Source: Candidatus Tisiphia endosymbiont of Nedyus quadrimaculatus
Lineage (GTDB): Bacteria; Pseudomonadota; Alphaproteobacteria; Rickettsiales; Rickettsiaceae
Length of the DNA: 64,000 nt
Direction of reading: 5' to 3'
NCBI RefSeq assembly: GCF_964059235.1
Contig: NZ_OZ060452.1
Coordinates: 744,001-808,000, forward strand
The notes beneath the pieces were generated by a model, which did not search any database, was not told where the DNA came from, and saw only the letters and a list, made by a program, of their open reading frames with translations. Each line of letters starts with the position of its first letter. Position 1 is the stretch's first letter. The position numbers were made by a program, and so were the translations under genes. This document shows positions 51,904 through 60,898 of the stretch, piece after piece.

Positions 51904-52953
51904 TTGACAAAACCTTTTTCTTGCTTAAAAAATAATATTATCAATAACAACGAAATATTACACCCAAATGTTTCGTTGAATCTTATTTTATCTGATAGAT
52001 ATTCTATATATATTAATAATTCTTACAACACGTTGATTTTTGATTTGCAAGCTTTCAACGAAATAATTACGAAAATATTTCCAAGTTACCTTCTTTATAA
52101 GATGTATCTTAATGCTAATAATATTAATAATTATAACTATTTAGTATCCAACCATTATAAGATCAATAATCAAGTAAGTATTATAGTAAAATTAGGGATT
52201 AATCCTCTCTCTGATTATTATTTTAGCAATATTAAGAAACTATACAAATGTTTATTAGTAAATGTAATAGCTGCTTTTGTTACGTGTAGTGTAATTTTAT
52301 ACATAAATTTGCAAGTGAAGCATAATATTACAAGGATAGAACAATTAGATGATAATTTATTTGATACAAATAATGATACAAATAAGATGAACAATGCCTT
52401 ACTTTTATATAAAGAAGCTAGTAAAAACTTAAACACTTTTTTTATAAAAAAAGCAACTGAGGAATATATAAAACAACAATTAAAATATGATCCTGAGCAA
52501 GAAATAGAATTAGATAAGATATATCCCAGTAATTATTTATTTCCAATCTGCTTTACTAAGCATGCCCAAGCAGAGATTGATACAAAAGCACTAATTAATT
52601 ATTTAAAAAAATATTTCGCTGAATATTTTTTATATACAGCAATAAAATATGAGTGTAATATAGATAAATTAATAGTAGATTGTGGACAACATGTTTTCTA
52701 TCAGATAATTTTCAGTCTACTTTACAATTTAATAAATTTTATGAAGGATCAAAGTAAAATACCTAAGTCCTTATGTATAACATTTACTACCCATAAATTA
52801 ACTATTTTCTATGATGGATTTTTATTAACAGAACAAATAATGGTAAATTTATCAAATAGTATGATTGTAGAAACTATTGATCCGTTTTTACTGAATTGTA
52901 GTAAAATATTTCAATCTTTAAAGGAACATGGGTTAAACTACGCAATAATATAA
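51904..52953 (+). CDS. orphan membrane protein, possibly with a degenerate kinase-like ATPase domain
   Basis: 349 residues from a TTG start. No ATG occurs until codon 86, so the exact start is uncertain. An N-terminal region of about 110 residues is followed by one clear membrane span (CLLVNVIAAFVTCSVILYI, about 116-134) and a 210-residue C-terminal part. The end (DCGQHVFYQIIFSLLYNLINFMKD...CITFTTHKLTIFYDGFLLTEQ) loosely resembles the histidine-kinase ATPase pattern (Q...NLL.NA......i.i..D.G), but without the diagnostic Asn or glycine boxes. I do not recognise the family. Very AT-rich codon use and position beside the NB-ARC gene suggest an accessory gene. Confidence 0.6.
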   Translation: MTKPFSCLKNNIINNNEILHPNVSLNLILSDRYSIYINNSYNTLIFDLQAFNEIITKIFPSYLLYKMYLNANNINNYNYLVSNHYKINNQVSIIVKLGINPLSDYYFSNIKKLYKCLLVNVIAAFVTCSVILYINLQVKHNITRIEQLDDNLFDTNNDTNKMNNALLLYKEASKNLNTFFIKKATEEYIKQQLKYDPEQEIELDKIYPSNYLFPICFTKHAQAEIDTKALINYLKKYFAEYFLYTAIKYECNIDKLIVDCGQHVFYQIIFSLLYNLINFMKDQSKIPKSLCITFTTHKLTIFYDGFLLTEQIMVNLSNSMIVETIDPFLLNCSKIFQSLKEHGLNYAII

Positions 52954-53085
52954 TGAAAACAAAAGAAATATAATAGAGATTGAGTTACGCAAAACTATAA
53001 CTGCTAACAAAGAAAAAGCTAAGGTAATAAGTTTGAAAAAATATAAACATATAAAATAGTAAATTGTTTACACTTGGAGGAAAAG

Positions 53086-55329
53086 ATGAAAAAATCTCTA
53101 TTAATAATTATGGTATTAATTATGTCTTATATATCAGTTGTTCAAGCGGCAATATCTAATCTTGTTATACCAGTTAGTTATTTTGTTGACCATGTTAAAC
53201 AATTAACTTTAGTTAAAAACAATTTAATTAAATATAGGCAGACAAGTCTCGTTGGCATTAGTGGCATGGGCAAGACTCAACTTGCAAGAATGTATGCTTA
53301 TGAGAATAAAAATAATTATGAGCTTATTTGGTTTATTGATTGTAACTTAAATATTAATGAAGAGTTTTTAAAGCTAGCAAAGTCAATTAATGAAGAGGCT
53401 AAGACTAACTTAATATCAGAAGATGTAGAATCAGCAAAGAGAGAAGTATTGTCTTACTTATCTAGTAAAGATAAATGGTTGTTAGTATTTGATAATTTAA
53501 AGATCAAAGAAAATCAAAAAGTTCAAGAGTTCATTAATTGGGAGCATAATGGTCATGTTATCTTTGCTTCCCAAGATAGTGAGTTATTACATAATACAAT
53601 CAAAATGACGGCATTTGAAAAAAATGATGCTATAATACTTGCTAATAATATTTTAGAAAAAGACGATCCTAAACTAGTAGGGTTTTTAGTTCAAGAATTT
53701 GTTGGTTATCCTATACTTATAGCACAAGGTGCACAATTATTAAACCAAGCACTAGGTTTAAATCAAGAAGAGTATAAAAAGAAGATACAGAATTCTACCG
53801 ATAAAATTAAACTAAACATTACTCTAGCAATTAATGAATTAAAACCAAATACTAAAAGACTACTGAATAAGATAGCCTTGATTAATAACCAAGGCTTTTC
53901 CAAGGACTTACTAAGGATTATTACTGATAATAAAAATACCATTGATGATGATATTTATCAATTATCTAAATTTGCTTTGATAGCTAACATTGACCCAAAT
54001 GAAACTAATCCTATTTTTGAAATGCATGATGTTGTTGCTAATAAAATAATGGAACTAAATGGAAATAAGAATAATAGAGCTTTTTTAGAAGATGTTATTA
54101 CTAAATTGGTTAATTATATTCCAAAGGATGTAATAAAAGGACGTGTTTTTAGGAATTCTAGGACTATCCAAGACAATTTTGAAATAATTGAAAAAAATTC
54201 CATCAATTATAATATTGCTATATATAAATTGATGGAGTTAAATACCCAATTAATAATTCAATATATGAACTCTTATGATTACTATAATGTAGAAAAAAAA
54301 ATTGACTGGTTTAATAAAAATGATCAACAAGGAAATTTTAAATTATGGTTAATGAATAATGATGAGAAAGCCATGTATGCAGCTTATCTAGAATTAATAG
54401 GTATCTATTACAGAGGTAAGGTTAATTATAATACTGCGATTGAATATTACACCAAAGCAAAAGAAATCTTTGACAAAGTAAAAGGTTATGAAGCTTATAA
54501 ATGTAATGTAGTATATTTCTTAGCTAAAGCCTATATTTCACTAGGAAGAACTCAAAAAGCAGAGGAAAATATTCAAGTAGTAGAAAATATGTTTAATAAG
54601 GAGTTGGTAAATAGTCCAGATATAGTAAATTTGTATTATGCCAAAACAAGTTTATTTTTTATGCAAGGAAAATATAAAGAAGCACTAGAGCAAGTTAATA
54701 ATACTATAAAAAAACATATTGAAGGTGGAGTACAAGCTAATGATATATATCTTGTAGGACCTTATATGTCAAGATCTGAAATACTAAACTCCTTAGGTAA
54801 ATATAATGAAGCCTATGAACAATCACAGCAATTATATGATATGCATAAGTCAGTAAAGAAAGAAGATCATGAAGTATTTGGTCGAATCTTTACCCAAATG
54901 TCAAGAGCTGAACTTGGGTTAGGAAATGCTAACAAAGCTCTAGAACGTGCTCAAAAAGCTACAACCATATTCATTAATGATCCAAGCAGACCTAATAAAA
55001 ACCTTACCACCTCACCAGATATAGATTTAGCTAAGGCGTTTGTTGCTGAAGGGGATACATTAGCAGCTCTTGGTCAAAACGAGAAAGCAGTTCAGTCTTA
55101 TTTAACAGCAGAGATGTTATATTGGAATAATTATAAAGATAATATGAAAAATGTCGATGAAGTAAGTCTGATGTACTTAGCAGCAGCAAAAGCTACTTGT
55201 CATTTAGCAGAAAAAGCTTGGTATATTAAATTTCATGATCAGCATATTAGCAAATTTGGTGCAGATCATCCTAGAAGTGTTGAGATACTAAAGATGGATT
55301 CGATATGTTATCCTGAATCTCAACGATGA
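53086..55329 (+). CDS. exported NB-ARC NTPase with TPR repeats (NLR/STAND-like)
   Basis: 747 residues from ATG 53086, chosen because GGAGG (53076-53080) lies directly upstream. An in-frame TTG at 53074 lacks such a site. Residues 1-21 form a Sec signal peptide (KKSLLIIMVLIMSYISVVQA). The NB-ARC domain shows the P-loop VGISGMGKTQLA (GISGMGKT at 57-64), Walker B WLLVFDN (131-137), a GxP-type GYPI (207-210) and an MHD motif FEMHDVV (MHD at 313-315). From about 400 to the end, TPR-like helical pairs (NYNTAIEYYTKAKEIFDKV, GKYKEALEQVNNTIKKH, NANKALERAQKATTIF, GQNEKAVQSYLTAEMLY). This is the architecture of STAND ATPases such as Apaf-1 and plant NLRs. A role as exported effector or periplasmic sensor is inference. 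Confidence 0.85.
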   Translation: MKKSLLIIMVLIMSYISVVQAAISNLVIPVSYFVDHVKQLTLVKNNLIKYRQTSLVGISGMGKTQLARMYAYENKNNYELIWFIDCNLNINEEFLKLAKSINEEAKTNLISEDVESAKREVLSYLSSKDKWLLVFDNLKIKENQKVQEFINWEHNGHVIFASQDSELLHNTIKMTAFEKNDAIILANNILEKDDPKLVGFLVQEFVGYPILIAQGAQLLNQALGLNQEEYKKKIQNSTDKIKLNITLAINELKPNTKRLLNKIALINNQGFSKDLLRIITDNKNTIDDDIYQLSKFALIANIDPNETNPIFEMHDVVANKIMELNGNKNNRAFLEDVITKLVNYIPKDVIKGRVFRNSRTIQDNFEIIEKNSINYNIAIYKLMELNTQLIIQYMNSYDYYNVEKKIDWFNKNDQQGNFKLWLMNNDEKAMYAAYLELIGIYYRGKVNYNTAIEYYTKAKEIFDKVKGYEAYKCNVVYFLAKAYISLGRTQKAEENIQVVENMFNKELVNSPDIVNLYYAKTSLFFMQGKYKEALEQVNNTIKKHIEGGVQANDIYLVGPYMSRSEILNSLGKYNEAYEQSQQLYDMHKSVKKEDHEVFGRIFTQMSRAELGLGNANKALERAQKATTIFINDPSRPNKNLTTSPDIDLAKAFVAEGDTLAALGQNEKAVQSYLTAEMLYWNNYKDNMKNVDEVSLMYLAAAKATCHLAEKAWYIKFHDQHISKFGADHPRSVEILKMDSICYPESQR

Positions 55330-55812
55330 GTTATTTTTGTTTCAGTATCCATTTAATAAATTTCTTATCAACGCAAGTTGCCAATTAATTGCTAAGCACA
55401 AAGCTGAATTTCATCAAGCCTTTGAAGGTAACTTATAGCATTAAAAGGCTCAAATTTAGCTATATTTTAAAATATAGCTAATTATAACGAACATTTTAAC
55501 TACGACTCCTACTTGTAAACCGCTTTAAATAATGGTTTACCTGTATAATTAATTGGCAACTCGCGTTAAAAATATAAATACTCATACTACACTGCTCTAG
55601 TTGCTTACCAAAATATACGGAAAAGAGAAATTAACGGTTTGTGTAATGTGGCTCATAACTCGATGTTATGGTTTAAAAATGTTGATAAATTTAAAGATTT
55701 AAGCCCTAGTAAATTTGTTAGATATTTACTTAATAGACGACATGGTTCAGAGATTCCCATTGCTCAATGCAGCGATAATAATTTTCTAAATAACTAATTT
55801 AAAGGAAAAAAA
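55330..55812. pseudogene. 483-base region with gene relics and an inverted-repeat element
   Basis: An element with ends AACGCAAGTTGCCAATTAATT-like (55370-55390) and an inverse copy at 55547-55567 (20 of 21 bases) spans 198 bp; it contains palindromes such as TTAGCTATATT/AATATAGCTAA. After it, a frame with no start codon (about 55572-55797) reads VAYQNIRKREINGLCNVAHN and then FVRYLLNRRHGSEIPIAQ to a stop, which looks like the tail of a lost gene. The protein is not recognised. No intact gene lies here. Confidence 0.4.
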
Positions 55813-56280
55813 ATGAATTATGCCGAAATCTCTAAACACACAATTTTATGCATATATAAAGCTTATGAAAGTCTTAATGAGTCTCCAATTGACAAAGGAC
55901 TCAGAGCCTTAATTGAACTAAGAGTATCGCAAATAAATGGCTGCTTTTATTGTTGCAATTTACATCTTATCGATGCTAGAAAGAATAATGTTTCCCAAGA
56001 GAAACTAGATTTATTACCAATTTGGTTTTCTAGTAAAGAGGCTTTTAGTGAAAAAGAAGTTATAGCTCTCAGGTGGTGTGAAGCCATAACGCGTGGCTCT
56101 TTCGAAAAGGTTGACGAAATGAAAGATGAACTATTACAGCGTTTTTCTGAGAGGGAAATTGTGGATATTACGAGCTGTATTTCAATTATGAACGCCTTAA
56201 ATAGAATAGCTATAACTGTAAATTGTAATCAGCTATTGCCCCCCTATTGTAATAAACTATTGCCCCCCCTAACCACATAA
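55813..56280 (+). CDS. carboxymuconolactone decarboxylase / AhpD-like protein
   Basis: 155 residues. The family core is visible: GLRALIELRVSQINGCFYCCNLHLIDARK (about 29-57), with the C..C..H pattern (CFYCCNLH) of AhpD-like disulfide reductases, then SEKEVIALRWCEAITRG. A thiol-dependent peroxidase-related role is likely. AAAGGAAAAAAA lies before the ATG. The C-terminal tail repeats CNQLLPP and CNKLLPP, from a short tandem duplication in DNA (TAAACTATTGCCCCCC-like), so the original end may have been altered. Confidence 0.85.
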   Translation: MNYAEISKHTILCIYKAYESLNESPIDKGLRALIELRVSQINGCFYCCNLHLIDARKNNVSQEKLDLLPIWFSSKEAFSEKEVIALRWCEAITRGSFEKVDEMKDELLQRFSEREIVDITSCISIMNALNRIAITVNCNQLLPPYCNKLLPPLTT

Positions 56281-56321
56281 AAAAATTAGTTAATTTTGGT
56301 TAAAATTCAGATAGAATTTTC

Positions 56322-57658
56322 GGCTCTGTCCAAAAAACTGTGTAAATTCGAAAAAATAGGTCATTAAATTTTGTTAAGCCTATCCTCAAATTTAATCATC
56401 AAATGAGCCATAGCTTCATTCCAGTTTGGAATGGGCATAGTCCATTTTTTGGTCATATAGTCAATTGTCAAATATAAACTTTTAAAAACAGCATTATCAT
56501 TAGGAAAAACCCGCTTATTATTTGTTACTTTACGCAATTGACTATTGACAGATTCAACTGAATTAGTTGTATAAATTACCTTTCTAATTGACTCAGGATA
56601 CCCTAGAAAAATCATTAGATTGTCCCAATTATTATACCATGATTTGGCAATTTGTGGATATTGTTTATTCCATTTTTCTTCAAAAGATACTAAAGCTAAA
56701 TGGGCTTGTTCTTCCGTTACTGCAGTATATATCGGCTTTAAATCGCTAGACAGTTGCTTCCTATCTTTATACGACACATATTTTAAACTATTTCTAATCT
56801 GATGTACAATACACAATTGATGTTCTGTTTTTGGATAAACTGCTTCTATTGCCTCAGACATACCAGTAAGATTATCGCTACAGGCAATCAGTATATCTTT
56901 TAGCCCTCTATTTTTCATTTCGGTAAAATTACCGAGCCAAAATTTTGCCCCTTCATTTTCACTGATCCATAATCCCAATATATCTTTTTTACCAGATAAA
57001 TCAATTCCTAATGCAACATATACTGCCTTATTGATTATCCTTTTATCTTGCCTGACTTTTACTACTAAACAATCAAAAAATACTATCGGATATATCTCTT
57101 CTAATGGTCGACTCTGCCAAGCTTTAACCTCATCCATTACATCATCAGTAATTTGGCTGATTAAGCCTTCACTTATTTCAACACTGTATAACTCCTGTAA
57201 CTGAATCTTAATATCAGATATACTCATGTCTTTAGCATATAATGATAGTACTTTATCGTCAAAACCATCAAAACGTTTCTGGCGTTTTGGTAGTATTGCG
57301 GGTTCAAAGGTATTATGCCTATCCCTTGGTACTTCTATTTCTACAGCTCCATGTTCGGAGATCAGTTTTTTGCTAGTTATACCATTACGAGCATTATCAT
57401 TATCTGCACGACTGTATTTATCATAGCCTAGATGATTATTCATTTCTGACTGCAGTGCCTTCTCTATTAAACGTTTGGTCAATTCTTTTAATAAACCTCC
57501 TTCTTTCAGTATTGTACTTACATCTGTATCATTATCTATTAATAAATCTACTGCTTGCTTTATTGATTCATTAGTTTTTTTATTCATGTAATTTCCTTTT
57601 TTGTTATACTTTTATATATAACCTATTTCGAAATTTACACAGTTTTTTGGACAGAGCC
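56322..57658 (-). mobile_element. IS256-family insertion sequence, full length, hybrid flanks
   Basis: The ends are inverted repeats, GGCTCTGTCCAAAAAACTGT (56322-56341) and its complement to 57658. IS256 normally makes an 8-bp duplication, but here the left flank is GAATTTTC and the right flank CTACCATC. CTACCATC recurs, inverted, beside the IS256 end at 22508-22551. The element therefore marks one junction of a rearrangement. Confidence 0.95.
56364..57587 (-). CDS. IS256-family transposase
   Basis: 407 residues (mutator type). The N-terminus has ALQSEMNNHLGYDKYSRADN...NGITSKKL. The DDE core has YPIVFFDCLVVKVRQD (first Asp), ILIACSDNLTGMSEAIEAVYP (second Asp) and YTTNSVESVNSQLRKVTNNKRVFPNDNAVFKSLYL (Glu), the conserved signature. 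The frame is intact and the enzyme is probably active, supporting recent activity of this family. Confidence 0.96.
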   Translation of the reverse strand: MNKKTNESIKQAVDLLIDNDTDVSTILKEGGLLKELTKRLIEKALQSEMNNHLGYDKYSRADNDNARNGITSKKLISEHGAVEIEVPRDRHNTFEPAILPKRQKRFDGFDDKVLSLYAKDMSISDIKIQLQELYSVEISEGLISQITDDVMDEVKAWQSRPLEEIYPIVFFDCLVVKVRQDKRIINKAVYVALGIDLSGKKDILGLWISENEGAKFWLGNFTEMKNRGLKDILIACSDNLTGMSEAIEAVYPKTEHQLCIVHQIRNSLKYVSYKDRKQLSSDLKPIYTAVTEEQAHLALVSFEEKWNKQYPQIAKSWYNNWDNLMIFLGYPESIRKVIYTTNSVESVNSQLRKVTNNKRVFPNDNAVFKSLYLTIDYMTKKWTMPIPNWNEAMAHLMIKFEDRLNKI

Positions 57659-57687
57659 CTACCATCTGCTCGTACAAATTTGCTCAT
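57659..57687 (-). pseudogene. detached 5' end of the MFS transporter gene (first nine codons)
   Basis: On the minus strand an ATG at 57685-57687 opens MSKFVRADG and stops at the IS256 end. Joining it to 22552 onward through the shared octamer GATGGTAG gives a continuous frame MSKFVRADGRVIYTQTSLTK, which then enters the transporter. The ATG lies 6 bases after the hisS stop, so hisS and the transporter were once consecutive genes in one direction. Confidence 0.88.
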
Positions 57688-57693
57688 ATATAA

Positions 57694-58947
57694 TTATAAT
57701 TTGTTTACATTAACTAATAATTCCATAATTTGTTCAAATTGCAATAGATATTCTTGTTGTTTATCAAGATCTTTTAATTTTAAATTATTGCTCATTTGTT
57801 CATTATCGCCAACAAAAATAGCATATTTAGCCTTTTGTAGGTTAGCTCGTACCATTCTTTTAGCTATTTTGCCGTTAGTATCTAAGGTAACAGGAATATT
57901 TTTTTGACGCAATTGATTTGTTAAAATTAAGCAATATTCTAAATTATTGTCGCTGATGGGAAAGACAAATACTGGTCTTGGTTTAGATATGTGGTACTCT
58001 CTCATTAGGCTAAGGCGTTCAATTCCAGCAGCAAAGCCAATGGCTTTTACTTCAGGACCTCCCATAAGTTTGCTCAGCCCATCATAGCGGCCACCAGCAA
58101 GAACTGTCGATTGACTACCAAGTTTGCTAGTAGTAAACTCAAAAGCTGTATGACAATAATAGTCAAGTCCCCTTACTAATCTTGGATTAATGATATATTT
58201 TACATTGAGTAAATCTAAGTATTTTAGTAAATTGTCAAAATATTTTGCAGCATCACTGCTATAATATTGGGACATGAGGGGGCTATTGACAACTATTTTT
58301 TTATCGTTCTCATCTTTTGAATCTAATATACGCATTGGATTCTTGATAAGCCGCTTTTGGCTATCTTCTGATAATTCTGACTTATAATCATTGAAATATT
58401 CTACCAACTTTTGTTGGTAAACAGCACGAGTTGCAGTACAACCCAGTGAGTTTATTTCTAAAGTTGTATCTTGATCTATTTCTAAAGTCCGAAGAATATC
58501 TAATGCAAGCTTGATTGTTTCAGCATCGGTGCTAGGTCCTTCTCCACCAATATACTCAAAATTTATTTGATGGAACTGCCTTTGTCTTCCAGCTTGTGGT
58601 CGGTCATAACGAAACACTGGGCCGCTTGAGAAAAATTTAATAGGTAATGTTTGTTGCAGATTATTAGATATAAAAGCCCTGATAATGCCAGCCGTAAATT
58701 CCGGTCTAAGAGAGATATGATTACCGCTTTTATCAAGAAAACTATATATTTCCTTACTTATTACATCAGAAGTTTCTCCAAGTGTACGATCAAAGACTTT
58801 AGTATATTCAATGATAGGTGTACTTATGGCTTGATAACCATAAAGCTCACCTATATGTTTGGCTGTGTTTATTATGTAATCGTGAATTAGATAATCCTCA
58901 GGTAGTAGGTCTTTCGTACCACGTAAAGATTGTAATTTATCACTCAT
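57694..58947 (-). CDS. hisS: histidine-tRNA ligase
   Basis: 417 residues. It charges tRNA-His. The class II motifs are present: [17 protein letters not shown], motif 2 [18 protein letters not shown] and [23 protein letters not shown] (about 114-136), the histidine-specific [13 protein letters not shown] (about 262-274), motif 3 [11 protein letters not shown] and the C-terminal anticodon-binding domain. It lies 5 bases from the amino-acid permease gene, so they are co-transcribed. Confidence 0.97.
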   Translation of the reverse strand: MSDKLQSLRGTKDLLPEDYLIHDYIINTAKHIGELYGYQAISTPIIEYTKVFDRTLGETSDVISKEIYSFLDKSGNHISLRPEFTAGIIRAFISNNLQQTLPIKFFSSGPVFRYDRPQAGRQRQFHQINFEYIGGEGPSTDAETIKLALDILRTLEIDQDTTLEINSLGCTATRAVYQQKLVEYFNDYKSELSEDSQKRLIKNPMRILDSKDENDKKIVVNSPLMSQYYSSDAAKYFDNLLKYLDLLNVKYIINPRLVRGLDYYCHTAFEFTTSKLGSQSTVLAGGRYDGLSKLMGGPEVKAIGFAAGIERLSLMREYHISKPRPVFVFPISDNNLEYCLILTNQLRQKNIPVTLDTNGKIAKRMVRANLQKAKYAIFVGDNEQMSNNLKLKDLDKQQEYLLQFEQIMELLVNVNKL

Positions 58948-58952
58948 ACAAA

Positions 58953-60347
58953 TTAAACCTCTCGTTTTATAAAAAATGATCTAATGACATACAGAATAAA
59001 CATTGCTACAAACCAGTATATTAGTGCTTTCCCCGCAGTCATTAAATTAAACTCACCATCAACTATTTGTATAACTAGTAAGTATAGACAAGCTACTAAA
59101 ACAAATGGGATAATGATAAATGCAGCAGGACATTTAAACGGTCTTGTTGCACCCGGCATTTTTATTCTAAACAACATAACTATTATAGCAACTGCCATGT
59201 AATCTACTAGAGCTCCCATAGATGATAGCTGAATAAGAATTGCAGTTGGACAAAATCCCCCTAATAATGCAGCAAGTGCAGAGAATATTAAAATAGTAAT
59301 ATACGGACTATCATATTTAGGATGAAGTTTTGCAAAACTTTTTGGCAGTAACCCGTCTCGGGCAATTGCATAAAAGATACGAGACGTACCATAAATATTC
59401 ATCATTAGTACTGTAGTCATACCAGCGACAGCACCAGTAGCAACAATTGCCGAACCAACATTACTGCTATTCAGACTAAGTGCATAAGCAAGTGGTTGAT
59501 CATTATTAAGTTGATCAAAAGGTGCTATACCAGTGGCCAAACCAGCTATTATAACATATACTATTGTTGAAATTACTAATGACCCAATAATGCCAATCAT
59601 TAAATCACGGTTGGGGTTTTTACATTCTTCAGCTGTAGCGGCTATCGTACCAAAACCTGTCATAGCAATAAATAGGATAGATGCACCAACTAGCATATTA
59701 TTAAAGCCGAAAGGTAAAAAATTCTGCCAATTTGTAGCATTAAAATGTGGAGCAGCTGATACAATAAAAGCAAAGATAGCTGCCATTTTTATAAATACCA
59801 ATATAGCATTTAGTCTTTTACTATCTTTTGTTCCTAAATATAAAATAAAAGAGATAAATACTACAATAAGAAAAGCTGGTAAATTTATCATCCCACCATT
59901 CGCGGGTACAGCAGTTAAAGCCTTAGGTAAATATATTCCGCCTGCTGACAATATTGCCTGAACATATCCGGACCAACCGGCTGCAACAACACCAGCAGCA
60001 AAACCAAGTTCTAATACAATGACGCTACCAATTAACCAAGCAAATATTTCCCCAAAAGCTACATAAGAGTAAGTATACACACTACCAGAAGTAGGTAACA
60101 TTGTGGCAAGCTCTGTATATGCAAGGGCAACGAAGATGCATGTTACACCGGCAATAGCATATGATAGCATGACGGCAGGACCGGAATATGTGGCAGCGAC
60201 TATACCGGTTATTACAAATACACCTGTGCCTATTATAGCACCAAGTCCTAATAATATTAGATCAAATGCTCCTAAAGTTTTACTAAGGCCACTAGTATTA
60301 CCTAGCTCTTTTATTGATTCAAAACTTTTTTTTGTTAAAAAGCTCAT
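58953..60347 (-). CDS. APC-superfamily amino-acid permease (cationic amino-acid transporter type)
   Basis: 464 residues with 12-14 membrane spans. The family signature is [36 protein letters not shown] (about 32-67), followed by [27 protein letters not shown]. It resembles YfnA/CAT-type permeases that bring in amino acids, fitting an obligate intracellular bacterium that depends on host amino acids. GGAGGAATTA before the ATG is a strong ribosome binding site. The substrate is not readable. It precedes hisS in one transcript. Confidence 0.92.
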   Translation of the reverse strand: MSFLTKKSFESIKELGNTSGLSKTLGAFDLILLGLGAIIGTGVFVITGIVAATYSGPAVMLSYAIAGVTCIFVALAYTELATMLPTSGSVYTYSYVAFGEIFAWLIGSVIVLELGFAAGVVAAGWSGYVQAILSAGGIYLPKALTAVPANGGMINLPAFLIVVFISFILYLGTKDSKRLNAILVFIKMAAIFAFIVSAAPHFNATNWQNFLPFGFNNMLVGASILFIAMTGFGTIAATAEECKNPNRDLMIGIIGSLVISTIVYVIIAGLATGIAPFDQLNNDQPLAYALSLNSSNVGSAIVATGAVAGMTTVLMMNIYGTSRIFYAIARDGLLPKSFAKLHPKYDSPYITILIFSALAALLGGFCPTAILIQLSSMGALVDYMAVAIIVMLFRIKMPGATRPFKCPAAFIIIPFVLVACLYLLVIQIVDGEFNLMTAGKALIYWFVAMFILYVIRSFFIKREV

Positions 60348-60898
60348 TAATTCCTCCGATTTTAATAGTAGAAAACCCTAGAAGGGTGTATCAATCTAAT
60401 ACTACAGTTGTAGTATCGTATCACTAGACTATCAGTAGTGAAAACTATGTCATCCCTGCGTAGACAGGGGTCTAAGAAAGTCTAAATAGCTTAAAAGGAC
60501 ACTTTCTTAGATCCCTGCCTTCGCAGGGATGACAACATTGTTTGTATCACTAGACTATCAGTAGTAAAAACGATGTTACCCCTGCGTAGGCAGCGGTCTA
60601 AAAAAGTATAAATAGCTTAAAAGGACACTTTCTTATATCCCGCTACCTTCGCAGGGATGACAACATTGTTCGTATCACTAGACTATCAGTAGTAGAAACG
60701 ATGTCACCCCTGCGTAGGCAGGGGTCTAAAAATAACCTGCAAAGGCTATTAGATATTATAGATTCCCGCCATTGCTGAGAATGACATACTAGTGATTCAC
60801 GCGGGCAATGCCTCATAGGGATGACAACATTGTGAATAACTACAACTATAGTGCTAAGATTACTTATTTTATAAAAATAGACTTTTTTGAAATTGGAT
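60348..60898. repeat. tandem array of hairpin repeats upstream of the permease
   Basis: A unit of about 127 bases beginning GTATCACTAGACTATCAGTA occurs at 60418-60543 and 60544-60671, and a third partial copy starts at 60672. Each unit is itself a long hairpin with arms TCATCCCTGCG..TCTAAGAAAGT and ACTTTCTTAGATCCCTGC.. to CGCAGGGATGA. The third copy changes into the AACCTGCAAAGGCTATTAGA sequence also found near 39940. No gene is present; the frame at 60643-60960 is a repeat read-through. Confidence 0.85.

Noticed and set aside
53074-53085. TTG start for the NB-ARC protein
   Set aside because: The codons from this TTG include the GGAGG ribosome binding site of the ATG at 53086.
60418-60760. 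Regular repeats that look like a CRISPR array
   Set aside because: The unit is about 127 bases and repeats end to end without unique spacers; each unit is one long hairpin and no cas genes are near.
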